DNA of 64,000 nt from Candidatus Gastranaerophilales bacterium (GTDB lineage Bacteria > Cyanobacteriota > Vampirovibrionia > Gastranaerophilales > Gastranaerophilaceae), in contig CALVEL010000005.1 of assembly GCA_944326565.1 (NCBI GenBank), positions 1 to 64,000 on the forward strand, read 5' to 3'. Below the pieces are notes generated by a model, which ran no database searches, was not told where the DNA came from, and saw only the letters and a list, made by a program, of their open reading frames with translations. Each line of letters starts with the position of its first letter. Position 1 is the stretch's first letter. This document shows positions 48,119 through 56,623 of this stretch, piece after piece. The translations under genes were made by a program, and so were the position numbers.

Positions 48119-48535
48119 CTAGTATACAATCTGGACATACACAGTTCTAGTACGAGCTTTATTATCAAAATCGATTAAAACTATTTGCTGCCATTGACCT
48201 AACTGAAGTGCCCCGTCAATCAAGGGAATCATTGTACTATTGCCGACTATTGAAGCACGTAGATGTGCATAACCGTTACCATCATGCCAGGTCTCATCAT
48301 GATGATATTCTGAATTTACAGATGCAATTTTTTCTAAAGCCTCAGGCAAATCTTTTAATAATCCCGGTTCATACTCAATATTTGTAATCGATACGGTGCT
48401 ACCAGCAACATATACATACACCACAGCATTTTGTAGATTATGCAAATAGACAGAATTCTGCACATTTTGGGTAATATCAATTATATGAGTATTACCTTTT
48501 GTATGCACTGTAAATTTTTCATTAATTATTGTCAT
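48119..48535 (-). CDS. yjbQ: YjbQ / UPF0047 family protein
   Basis: The 138-residue protein has the family signature: HHDETWHDGNGYAHLRASI with metal-binding His and the end QLGQWQQIVLIDFDNKARTR. Members are small trimeric enzymes; E. coli YjbQ has reported thiamine-phosphate synthase activity, although the physiological role is unclear. It starts inside the stop of the amidohydrolase gene (4-nt overlap), so it is translated from the same mRNA. Confidence 0.9.
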   Translation of the reverse strand: MTIINEKFTVHTKGNTHIIDITQNVQNSVYLHNLQNAVVYVYVAGSTVSITNIEYEPGLLKDLPEALEKIASVNSEYHHDETWHDGNGYAHLRASIVGNSTMIPLIDGALQLGQWQQIVLIDFDNKARTRTVYVQIVY

Positions 48536-49842
48536 AGAGTAAACCTTACATTTCCTGCTTTTATTAGTTTTCTACCTTTTGAATAAGTAGAATAAGGTAT
48601 TGATATAGTTTTCAACGCAGTAAAATCTTCCCCATCTGGCAGTTTAAATACATTAAAATCGGCATCTTTACCTATTTTTATAGATCCTGTTGTATTTTCA
48701 AGACGAAGAATTTTTGCTGGATATATAGTTATGTATTTTAAAAGCTCATCAATGGGTAATTCTATTTCTTTATTAGCTTCATTTGCAAGTTCTAAAAGAC
48801 TGAATGATTTATTTTCTGCAAAACTTTGTGTTGAAAATCCGAAATTTTCTTTGAAATAATTCAATACTGTTGCAAAATCGAGTTTTTTATTACAAATTTC
48901 TTCAGAATATAGTGGTTGATAAACATATTTTACACCTGTCTCTGATAACTGTTTTAACTCATTTTCATCAGCATAATTTGCATTTGTAACAATTATTTTT
49001 TTTGTTAAGACTTTCAAATTATCGAGATAAGACACTGGATTTAGACCTTTTGTATATGGAGTTATTTTCCTAAATCCCATAAATTTATGCAACAAATCTA
49101 TATCTGAAAAACCAAATTTTAGCCATTCAATTTCATCTTGAGATTCTGCAAATCTTGTCATCAAAAGCATATTATGTTTTCTGCAATATTTAGAAAACAA
49201 TTCCCACAGTTTTTTATGCACTCCAGGAATTGAATTTAGCATAATACCGATATGGGTATTTTCACCTTTGTGATAGATAAGATCCTCAACTTTATCTCTA
49301 AGATCTTTAAATTTTCTTTTACTTTTATCAGAGCTATCTGCAAACACTTCAAAGAAAAGGTAATTTTTTATAGGCACTTTATTAATTATATCAAAATATT
49401 TATATTCTTTTGATACCTGAGCAATACAAGTAGTACCAGCTTTTATTGAAGCTTCAATACCTTTTTTAAATGATTCTATCTTTTCTGCTCTATCCATTGC
49501 ATAATATTCACTTAAAATATTTGCCCACTTTAGTGAATAATTATCAGGTTTTACACCTGCAAAAGTATACTTTTTGGCAATAGTTTGAAAAAACTTCTTT
49601 ATCTTATTTTTCATATGAGTAGGCTTTAACGCACCTATATCAGTATATTGATATTGCGTAAACAAATCAATAAACCCAGGGGTAATTACAGCATTTCCTA
49701 ATTCTTTTACAACTTTTTCCTCAAAATTCACCTGTGAATTAGGTATTATATCAATTATTTTTCCTTCATCAACGACAATTGCGTAATCTTTTAAAATTTC
49801 ACCTTCTGATGTCAGAATCCATTTTGATTTATAGCACTTCAT
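48532..49842 (-). CDS. Amidohydrolase-fold protein lacking the metal site
   Basis: The 436-residue protein has the overall layout of amidohydrolases such as chlorohydrolase/deaminases: N-terminal beta-sandwich (SEGEILKDYAIVVDEGKI), GNAVITPGFIDLF, a TIM barrel and the C-terminal IKIGKDADFNVFKLPDG. The metal-binding positions are changed. The HxH after PGF-x2 is F61-T-Q63, the His before A-E-S is Arg230, the next His is Asn287 and the catalytic Asp is replaced by Gln339. It is therefore probably a non-catalytic homologue (by-eye alignment). AAGGGGA precedes the ATG; yjbQ overlaps its end. Confidence 0.78.
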   Translation of the reverse strand: MKCYKSKWILTSEGEILKDYAIVVDEGKIIDIIPNSQVNFEEKVVKELGNAVITPGFIDLFTQYQYTDIGALKPTHMKNKIKKFFQTIAKKYTFAGVKPDNYSLKWANILSEYYAMDRAEKIESFKKGIEASIKAGTTCIAQVSKEYKYFDIINKVPIKNYLFFEVFADSSDKSKRKFKDLRDKVEDLIYHKGENTHIGIMLNSIPGVHKKLWELFSKYCRKHNMLLMTRFAESQDEIEWLKFGFSDIDLLHKFMGFRKITPYTKGLNPVSYLDNLKVLTKKIIVTNANYADENELKQLSETGVKYVYQPLYSEEICNKKLDFATVLNYFKENFGFSTQSFAENKSFSLLELANEANKEIELPIDELLKYITIYPAKILRLENTTGSIKIGKDADFNVFKLPDGEDFTALKTISIPYSTYSKGRKLIKAGNVRFTL

Positions 49843-49893
49843 AATGTCCCCTTTTTACTAATTCTACTAGATTTAACCACAAAAAGCAAGTTA

Positions 49894-51177
49894 TTACCCG
49901 TAAAATTCATCAGCATAGTAAGCAAATTCCAAATGTCCGACAATTATAGTATCACCGTCTTTTACACCCATAGCTTTTAGTCTGTCAAAAACACCCATAC
50001 CTGTCAAAATATTTTGAAATCTGATTACCTGTTCTGTATTTCTTGCATCAGTTACCTTTGCAAGACGTCCAATTTTACCGCCTATAATTATATATGTATC
50101 CTTTGAAGCTTTTGTTATTTCATATTCACTATCATCGTTATTATATGCACCTAAATCTTCTTCTACTATAATCTCAGATACAGGTTTTTCAATTTTTTCA
50201 ACCATTTCAGACATTTTATTTACCAATTCCTGTACCCCTTCTCCAGTAACTGCAGAAATTAAAAACACATCTGATGATACTTTCTTAAACTGATTAAGAA
50301 GTTTAATTTTAATCACGTCATCAATTGAATCAATCTTATTCAAAGCAATAATTTGATACAATGATGCCAGTCTGTGTGAATGCTTTTCCAATTCATTATT
50401 TATAATTTTGTAATTTTCGAACGGATTTTCTTCTGTTGTGTCTATAAGATGTACTAAGAAACGACATCTTTCGACATGTCTTAGAAAATCATGTCCTAGT
50501 CCGACCCCTTCTGATGCCCCTTCAATTAATCCTGGTATATCAGCAACAACGAATCCATCACCATTTAGACCTTTCACTACCCCTAAATTAGGCACCAAAG
50601 TTGTAAATGGATAATCTGCTATCTTTGGTTTAGCAGAACTAATCCTACTGATAAGAGTAGACTTTCCAGCATTGGGCATCCCTAAAAGACCAACATCTGC
50701 AATTAATTTTAACTCTAAAACTAATTCACGCTCAATTCCTGGCTCACCAGGCTCACAAAACTGCGGAGCACGTTTTTGAGCTGTTGCAAACCTGGCATTT
50801 CCACGTCCGCCTCTACCGCCTTGAGCGACCAGAACATTTTGTTCATGTTCCACCAAATCAGCTATTACATTACCAGTTTTTACATCTTTTACGACTGTCC
50901 CTACCGGAACTTTTATGTATAAATCCTTAGCCCAACGACCATGGCAATTTTTAATACCACCATTTTCACCTGCTTCAGCTTTAAAAACTGATTTATATTT
51001 AAAATCCATAAGAGTGGACATATTTTCATCAGCAATTAGGTATACATCACCGCCTTTTCCACCGTCACCGCCGGCAGGTCCGCCTTTATCAACATATTTT
51101 TCACGCCGCCAAGCTACCATTCCATTACCGCCGCGACCTGATACTATTCTTATTTTTGTTTTATCTAAAAATAACAT
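49894..51177 (-). CDS. obg: GTPase Obg/CgtA
   Basis: Obg is an essential GTPase linked to 50S ribosome assembly and stress. The 427-residue protein has the Gly-rich Obg fold (1-158, with KGGPAGGDGGKGGDV and GGRGGRGNARF), the P-loop GMPNAGKST at 166-174, DIPGLIEGASEGVGLG and NKID in the G domain, and a C-terminal OCT domain ending near 427. All motifs are present. AGGGATAA precedes the ATG. It diverges from tsaD with only 37 nt between the start codons, so the promoters overlap. Confidence 0.97.
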   Translation of the reverse strand: MLFLDKTKIRIVSGRGGNGMVAWRREKYVDKGGPAGGDGGKGGDVYLIADENMSTLMDFKYKSVFKAEAGENGGIKNCHGRWAKDLYIKVPVGTVVKDVKTGNVIADLVEHEQNVLVAQGGRGGRGNARFATAQKRAPQFCEPGEPGIERELVLELKLIADVGLLGMPNAGKSTLISRISSAKPKIADYPFTTLVPNLGVVKGLNGDGFVVADIPGLIEGASEGVGLGHDFLRHVERCRFLVHLIDTTEENPFENYKIINNELEKHSHRLASLYQIIALNKIDSIDDVIKIKLLNQFKKVSSDVFLISAVTGEGVQELVNKMSEMVEKIEKPVSEIIVEEDLGAYNNDDSEYEITKASKDTYIIIGGKIGRLAKVTDARNTEQVIRFQNILTGMGVFDRLKAMGVKDGDTIIVGHLEFAYYADEFYG

Positions 51178-51202
51178 TTTATCCCTAACTTTTTGTTTGT
51201 AG

Positions 51203-51209
51203 TATTATA
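51203..51209. promoter_or_regulatory. Overlapping -10 boxes of divergent obg and tsaD
   Basis: TATTAT (51203-51208, plus) lies exactly 6 nt before tsaD ATG 51215 with no Shine-Dalgarno between them. On the minus strand TATAAT (51209-51204) serves obg. The two genes may compete for polymerase. No good -35 was found for tsaD. Confidence 0.5.
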
Positions 51210-51214
51210 TTACT

Positions 51215-52297
51215 ATGAAAAATATAAAAAATACACTATTTACGAATAAAGAAATTCAAATAGGTCCTGAAAGCGGATATGACAATTATATAATGGCTAT
51301 TGAATCAAGTTGTGATGAAACAGCCTGTGCGCTAGTTAAAAACGGCAGAGAAGTCATAGCTAATGTTGTAGCATCTCAAATAAAAACACATCAACAATTT
51401 GGAGGTGTAATCCCAGAAATTGCAGCTAGAGAACATTTGGAAAGTATTAATCTGGTTATAGAAGAGACTTTCAGACAAGCTAAAGGAAATGCCGGAATAG
51501 TTCCAGATGACATAACTGCCTTTGCAGGCACTGTGGGACCAGGACTTGTCGGATGTCTTTTAGTAGGATTGAATGCAGCAAAGACTTTGGCACTTGTATA
51601 TGACAAACCTTTTATTGGGGTAAACCACTTGAACGCACATCTTTGCGGGAATTATATTGACACAGAACTAAAACCGCCATTTATGGCACTTTTGGTAAGT
51701 GGCGGACATACTCAAATTATTGATGTAAAATCATATTCAGATCAGACTATTTTGGGTGAGACTATTGATGATGCTGTAGGTGAAGCTTATGATAAAGTTG
51801 CAAGACTAATCGGACTTCCCTATCCTGGAGGTCCAAGACTTGATAAGCTCGCTCAGCTGGGAAACCCAAAAGCATACAAATTACCTGAAGGAAAAGTAGA
51901 CGGCTATAATTTTTCTTTCAGCGGATTAAAGACTGCCGTATTGCGACTGGTTAAAAATCTAAAATCAGAGATTTCTGATGCTCAAAACGATCTTCCTGAA
52001 AATATAATTAATGATATTTGTGCAAGTTTCCAAGAGACAGTATCCTCTACACTTGCTAAAAAATTAAAAAAAGCAGTAGAAGAAAAAGGTTATGATCAAG
52101 TTGTTATCGCAGGAGGAGTTGCAGCAAATTCTGAAATCAGAAAAAAAATATTTGATTTTGCAAATGACGGATATAAAGTTTTTGCTCCTCCTATGAAATA
52201 TTGCACTGATAATGCTGCTATGGTTGCATCTTGCGCATACTTTAATACTAATACTTTTGATGATGTAGATGTTGAAGTATTTTCAAGAGTAAAGTAA
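51215..52297 (+). CDS. tsaD: tRNA threonylcarbamoyladenosine transferase TsaD
   Basis: TsaD transfers the threonylcarbamoyl group to A37 of ANN-decoding tRNAs. The 360-residue protein has IESSCDET near residue 29, the metal-binding His138 and His142 in NHLNAH, SGGHTQII, then GEAYDKVARLIGLPYPGGP and VAGGVAANSEIR. It carries about 25 extra N-terminal residues before the family start; an internal ATG at 51293 would remove them but has no ribosome site either. No Shine-Dalgarno precedes ATG 51215, and a -10-like hexamer 6 nt upstream suggests a leaderless mRNA. Confidence 0.95.
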   Translation: MKNIKNTLFTNKEIQIGPESGYDNYIMAIESSCDETACALVKNGREVIANVVASQIKTHQQFGGVIPEIAAREHLESINLVIEETFRQAKGNAGIVPDDITAFAGTVGPGLVGCLLVGLNAAKTLALVYDKPFIGVNHLNAHLCGNYIDTELKPPFMALLVSGGHTQIIDVKSYSDQTILGETIDDAVGEAYDKVARLIGLPYPGGPRLDKLAQLGNPKAYKLPEGKVDGYNFSFSGLKTAVLRLVKNLKSEISDAQNDLPENIINDICASFQETVSSTLAKKLKKAVEEKGYDQVVIAGGVAANSEIRKKIFDFANDGYKVFAPPMKYCTDNAAMVASCAYFNTNTFDDVDVEVFSRVK

Positions 52298-52317
52298 GTT
52301 TAAAAAAACTGATATCA

Positions 52318-52347
52318 AAAATCCTATCAGACACCTGATAGGATTTT
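52318..52347 (+). terminator. Terminator of tsaD, overlapping the end of gshB
   Basis: AAAATCCTATCAG (52318-52330) pairs with CTGATAGGATTTT (52335-52347) around ACAC. The last codons of the convergent gshB gene (stop 52327-52329) are part of the stem, so one hairpin serves two genes. Confidence 0.85.
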
Positions 52348-53298
52348 GTCATTTTTCGTCCGACTAATGACAAATTTTGCAATCTCTTTTTCTAACTCTA
52401 CATTGAAATGATTATTAATTTCTTTAATAAAATAACAAGGACTTGTCACATTTATTTCTATAATTTTTCCATCAATTACATCCAATCCAACCATAGGCAA
52501 GCCCATAGAATTAAGTTTAGCTGCAACAGGTAAGAACAGCTCTTTTTCTTCTGAAGAAAGTTCTGCTTTTATAATATTACTGTCACAATGCTCATTAAAT
52601 TTAAAATCATCATTAGATGGGAGCTTTTGCACACAGTAATTAAGCACCTTATCCCCTAAGAACAGTACTCTTTTATCGCCATATTTTGCCTTTGAGAGAT
52701 ATTTCTGCACCATAACTAGAGTAGAACCGTAATTAGTCATTGAATTTATTATTACAGCAGTGTTTTTATCACCTTTTTTAAGTGTCATTACTCCCGCACC
52801 AAAACATCTATTCAGAGGTTTCAATACTATTTCATCATTTTTATTTAAAAATTCAATAATATCAGATTTTGATGAGGTTACAATATGCTCAGGCATTAAT
52901 TCTGGGAATATCATTGTGTGAAGTTTTTCATTAAAATCTCTTATGGCTCTAGGCTCATTTAATATTTTTGTTTTATTTCTATCTACAAAATCAAAAACAT
53001 ATGTTGCATTTATATAATCCAAATCAACAGGAGGATCATTTCTGAACATTACAAGTTGAAAGTCTTCAATATTAAGTTTTTGAGAATTATGATTGTATAA
53101 AATATTACCTAACTTTTCAAAAACTAAATAGCAATGTGCATAAGCTTTTTCGTTGGATATACCTAAGTTATCAATTGTCGTTATATAGACTCGATTACCT
53201 TCTCTTATAAACTCTCTTATGAGCCAAAAATTTGTAACTAAATTATTAAATTCAAAATACTTTAACTCGACTCTGTCTATTAAAAATAAAATATCCAT
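52327..53298 (-). CDS. gshB: Glutathione synthetase-like ATP-grasp enzyme
   Basis: The 323-residue protein follows E. coli GshB through its length: VMFRNDPPVDLDYINATYVFD-like segment (RNDPPVDLDYINATY), NEPRAIRDFNEKL, IVLKPLNRCFGAG, and the end EINVTSPCYFIKEI. It would ligate gamma-glutamylcysteine to glycine. The Gly-rich loop reads RCFGAG instead of DGMGG. The start is ATG 53298, with AAGAGG 5 nt upstream; an earlier start lacks one. No gshA is in the window, so the pathway is not shown to be complete. Confidence 0.85.
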   Translation of the reverse strand: MDILFLIDRVELKYFEFNNLVTNFWLIREFIREGNRVYITTIDNLGISNEKAYAHCYLVFEKLGNILYNHNSQKLNIEDFQLVMFRNDPPVDLDYINATYVFDFVDRNKTKILNEPRAIRDFNEKLHTMIFPELMPEHIVTSSKSDIIEFLNKNDEIVLKPLNRCFGAGVMTLKKGDKNTAVIINSMTNYGSTLVMVQKYLSKAKYGDKRVLFLGDKVLNYCVQKLPSNDDFKFNEHCDSNIIKAELSSEEKELFLPVAAKLNSMGLPMVGLDVIDGKIIEINVTSPCYFIKEINNHFNVELEKEIAKFVISRTKNDKILSGV

Positions 53299-53374
53299 AT
53301 AGCCTCTTTTCAAAACTAAAATAACACAATCAATAATCTTATTCAATTAATCAATTGTAAGATATTTAAAATAT

Positions 53375-53419
53375 AAAAAATTCTTTGCAATATCTGAAAA
53401 ATAAAGCAAAGAATTTTTT
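53375..53419 (-). terminator. Terminator after the UPF0173 gene
   Basis: AAAAAATTCTTTGC (53375-53388) pairs with GCAAAGAATTTTTT (53406-53419). Flanking A/T sequence extends the stem. It lies between the UPF0173 stop and gshB, so they are separate transcripts. Confidence 0.75.
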
Positions 53420-53438
53420 ATTTTATATTTTAAACTGC

Positions 53439-54104
53439 TTATTTTTTAATATCTTCAGGATTTAAAATCATACAGTTAGTATTATTCATATTTATAAATT
53501 TAAGGAACATATCCAAATCAGTCTTAATTTCAGGGAATGTATTGTAATGCATTGGAATTACAGTTTTTACACCAAGCCAATCAGCAGCAATAGCAGCATG
53601 TGCGGCATCCATTGTATAATGACCACCAATAGGTAATAAAGCAATTGTTGGTCTATATAACTCTTTTAAAGTTTTCATCTCGCTTGTAAGTGCAGTATCA
53701 CCTGCATGATATATACGAGTATTTTCGATATCAAAAATTACACCTGCTGCACTACCTGCATATGAGCCGTCAGGCAGAGAATTAGAATGATAAGCAGGTA
53801 CAAAAATTGCACGTCCCCATGGATAATTCAGCCATCCACCAAAATTAACACGATTTACAGTAAGCCCTTCTCGAGAAAAGTAATCTGCCAATTCAACAAC
53901 AGCTGATACAGTAGCACCTTTTTCTTTTGCAATCTCTATAGTATCCCCTACATGGTCTGCATGACCATGAGTCACAAAAATATCTGTAATATTTTCTTCA
54001 TGCCAGTTATATTTGTCATTTTGTTTTACATAAGGGTCAATTAGAATACATCTTTCACCTACTTTAAATTGGAATGCGCTATGACCTAAATATCTAATAT
54101 CCAT
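53439..54104 (-). CDS. Metallo-beta-lactamase-fold hydrolase, UPF0173 family
   Basis: The 221-residue protein starts MDIRYLGHSAFQ, has FVTHGHADHVGD (the H-x-H-x-D-H metal motif) near residue 52, then RIYHAGDTALTSEMK and VIPMHYNTFPEI near the C-terminus. These are the marks of the UPF0173 metal-dependent hydrolases, whose substrate is not settled. The start is ATG 54104, with AAGGAG 8 nt upstream; the open frame extends 20 codons further but without support. It is divergent from ribD. Confidence 0.92.
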   Translation of the reverse strand: MDIRYLGHSAFQFKVGERCILIDPYVKQNDKYNWHEENITDIFVTHGHADHVGDTIEIAKEKGATVSAVVELADYFSREGLTVNRVNFGGWLNYPWGRAIFVPAYHSNSLPDGSYAGSAAGVIFDIENTRIYHAGDTALTSEMKTLKELYRPTIALLPIGGHYTMDAAHAAIAADWLGVKTVIPMHYNTFPEIKTDLDMFLKFINMNNTNCMILNPEDIKK

Positions 54105-54166
54105 TATAATACTCCTTCTTATTCTAAACAGTTTATTTATATCAGATTTTTTGATAAAATTCAATT

Positions 54167-55240
54167 ATGAAACAATATGAAACATATATGAAAGAATGTA
54201 TTGAATTAGCAAGACTTGCAGAAGGTGCAACATCACCTAACCCTATGGTAGGTTGCATTGTGCTAAATAAAAACGGAGAAGTTATTTCCAAAGGTTATCA
54301 CAAAAAATATGGAGAAAATCACGCTGAAAGAGATGCTTTGTTAAAAATAAACAAAGACGAAGCAAAAGACGGAACTTTAATTGTAAATATGGAACCCTGC
54401 TCTCATTTTGGCAAAACGCCTCCATGTGCCGACTTGATAATTGAATATGGCATAAAAAAAGTAGTAATAGGAATGGAAGATGTAAATCCTATTGTCAAAG
54501 GAAATGGGATCAAAAAATTAAAAAAGGCAGAAATTGAAGTCATTCAAGGAATTTTGGAACCTGAATGCAAAAAACTGAATGAAATATTTATTATAAATAT
54601 GACAGATAAAAGGACTTTTGTAGCGTTAAAAACCGCAACGACTTTAGATGGAAAAATTGCCACAAAAACAGGTGATTCAAAATGGATTACCTCAGAATCA
54701 GCCAGGAATGAGGTAAAAAAAATTCGTAAAAAATATGATGCTATTATGACAAGTTCTTCTACAATTATTGCTGATAACCCCAATATGGCACATAAAAATA
54801 AAATCGTCCTTGATAGAGAACTAAAAACAGATTTTAAAAATGCTGATATCTATAAATCAGGAAACATATATGTGTTTTTTGACAAAAATTTAAAATACCC
54901 AGAAAACAGAAAAAATATAAACTTCATTCCTACACCAACAATAGAAAATAAACTTGATATAAAATTTATTCTGAAAAAACTATATGAATTAAATATAATG
55001 AGTGTAATATTAGAATCAGGGGGTATACTAAACGGAGAATTTCTTGAATATACTGATAAAATATATCATTTTATTGCTCCGAAGATTTTAGCTGATAATA
55101 CAGGGAAATCAGCTTTCAACGGGAAACAAATTGAGCTTATATCTAATGCAAAAAACTTTCAATTTGATGAAATAAAAATGTTTTCACCTGATATTTTATT
55201 AACTTATTATCCGATAAAAAATATAAGAAAAGAGTTATAA
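54167..55240 (+). CDS. ribD: Riboflavin biosynthesis deaminase/reductase RibD
   Basis: RibD is bifunctional: it deaminates the pyrimidine from GTP opening and reduces the ribosyl side chain. The 357-residue protein has the deaminase zinc site His52-A-Glu54 in NHAERDAL, and Cys78 and Cys87 in EPCSHFGKTPPCAD. The C-terminal reductase domain has LKTATTLDGKIAT and ILESGGILNG. Both domains are intact. No other rib gene is adjacent. Its ATG is 6 nt after TAAAAT (54155-54160), with no Shine-Dalgarno, and no FMN riboswitch fits the gap. Confidence 0.95.
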   Translation: MKQYETYMKECIELARLAEGATSPNPMVGCIVLNKNGEVISKGYHKKYGENHAERDALLKINKDEAKDGTLIVNMEPCSHFGKTPPCADLIIEYGIKKVVIGMEDVNPIVKGNGIKKLKKAEIEVIQGILEPECKKLNEIFIINMTDKRTFVALKTATTLDGKIATKTGDSKWITSESARNEVKKIRKKYDAIMTSSSTIIADNPNMAHKNKIVLDRELKTDFKNADIYKSGNIYVFFDKNLKYPENRKNINFIPTPTIENKLDIKFILKKLYELNIMSVILESGGILNGEFLEYTDKIYHFIAPKILADNTGKSAFNGKQIELISNAKNFQFDEIKMFSPDILLTYYPIKNIRKEL

Positions 55241-55247
55241 TATTATT

Positions 55248-56570
55248 ATGAATATAAAATATGAAAACGCAGCAGGAACATTCTATCCTAAAACAGCTAA
55301 TGAACTGAATAATTATTTAGATATCTTATTAGAAGAAAATCGTACTGACAGCGATTTCAAAACACGCGCAATAATTGTACCTCATGCAGGTTACATATAT
55401 TCAGGCTCCGTTGCAGCTAAATGCTTTAAATATTTAGATAAGAATGTAAAAAATATTTTTATCTTTGCACCCTCTCATTACGCAAGAATATTCGGATGCA
55501 TACGGTCAGATTATAGCCAATTTAATACACCGCTTGGCAGTTTAGTTGTTAATAACGAAATTTTAAATAAACTCGATTTTGAAATAAATAATCAAGCATT
55601 TGAAAAAGAGCATTCAGTAGAAGTACAACTGCCTTTCATAAAAAAACTTATACCAGATGCAAAAATTATTCCTGTACTATATGGATGTGAAGATTATAAT
55701 AATATAAGTAAAATAATCAGCGAATATTGGGGCTCTAAAGAAAATGCTTTTGTGATATCTTCAGATTTAAGCCACTTTTACCCAGCCAAAGAAACAGAAA
55801 AAATTGATAATTACACAGCAAATCTAATAGAGAATAATGAAACCAGAAATTTTGAAGCAGAAATGGCATGTGGAGCTGTAGGAATTTGTGCGATTACAAA
55901 TTTTGCCAAAGGAAGAGACTATTCGCTTATAAGATCGGGCTTAACAAACTCTTCAGAAGCTACAGGAGACACTTCAAGAACTGTAGGATACGGAGGATGG
56001 TTTTTATATGAAGGCGTAAAAGGTGAATATATAAAAAGATACCATAAAGAATTTGTAATTGATTTATGCAAAAAAAGTATAGAAGGCGGGCTAAACCTCG
56101 GGAATTCTCTACCGAAAAAATATCCTGAAGTATTTAATCAATCTGGCGCTTCATTTGTCACTTTAGAAATTAAAGGAAATCTTAGAGGGTGTATTGGATC
56201 AATTATTCCATACAGGAGCTTATTCAATGACATTGTAAAAAATGCACATTCTGCTGCATTTTCAGATCCAAGATTTTCTCCATTAACAATTAACGAACTT
56301 GATAATCTTGATATTTCGGTATCAATATTATCAAAACCGCAAAAAATTAATTTTGAAACAGAAAAAGAATTACTTGATAAACTTACTCCTGAAAAAGACG
56401 GTCTGATAATAAGAGACGGTAATTACCAAGCTGTATATCTGCCGGAAGTATGGGAGGTAATTCCTGATAAATCTGAATTTTTAGTTTCATTAAAACAAAA
56501 AGCAGGACTTTCAAAAACTTACTTTAGCGAAAGCTTAGAAGCATTTAAGTTTTACACAACAAAAATTTAG
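55248..56570 (+). CDS. Memo-AMMECR1 fusion (AmmeMemoRadiSam proteins B and A)
   Basis: The 440-residue protein fuses two domains. Residues 1-260 are Memo-like: VPHAGYIYSGSVAAK, FAPSHYARIFG, HSVEVQLPF and ISSDLSHFYP. Residues 275-440 are AMMECR1-like with the conserved LRGCIGSIIPYR and DPRFSPLT. Both are parts of the AmmeMemoRadiSam system, which also has a radical SAM protein, here not adjacent. Function of the system is unknown. The start lies 7 nt after ribD; TATAAT (55236-55241) overlaps the ribD stop 6 nt before the ATG and there is no near Shine-Dalgarno. Confidence 0.92.
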   Translation: MNIKYENAAGTFYPKTANELNNYLDILLEENRTDSDFKTRAIIVPHAGYIYSGSVAAKCFKYLDKNVKNIFIFAPSHYARIFGCIRSDYSQFNTPLGSLVVNNEILNKLDFEINNQAFEKEHSVEVQLPFIKKLIPDAKIIPVLYGCEDYNNISKIISEYWGSKENAFVISSDLSHFYPAKETEKIDNYTANLIENNETRNFEAEMACGAVGICAITNFAKGRDYSLIRSGLTNSSEATGDTSRTVGYGGWFLYEGVKGEYIKRYHKEFVIDLCKKSIEGGLNLGNSLPKKYPEVFNQSGASFVTLEIKGNLRGCIGSIIPYRSLFNDIVKNAHSAAFSDPRFSPLTINELDNLDISVSILSKPQKINFETEKELLDKLTPEKDGLIIRDGNYQAVYLPEVWEVIPDKSEFLVSLKQKAGLSKTYFSESLEAFKFYTTKI

Positions 56571-56623
56571 CCGACTAAATTCACTTTGTTTTTACAAAGA
56601 TTATTGGTAAATTAATAACTTCC

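Noticed and set aside
54105-54166. Possible FMN riboswitch before ribD
   Set aside because: The gap to the divergent gene is 62 nt, too short, and shows a -10 box instead.
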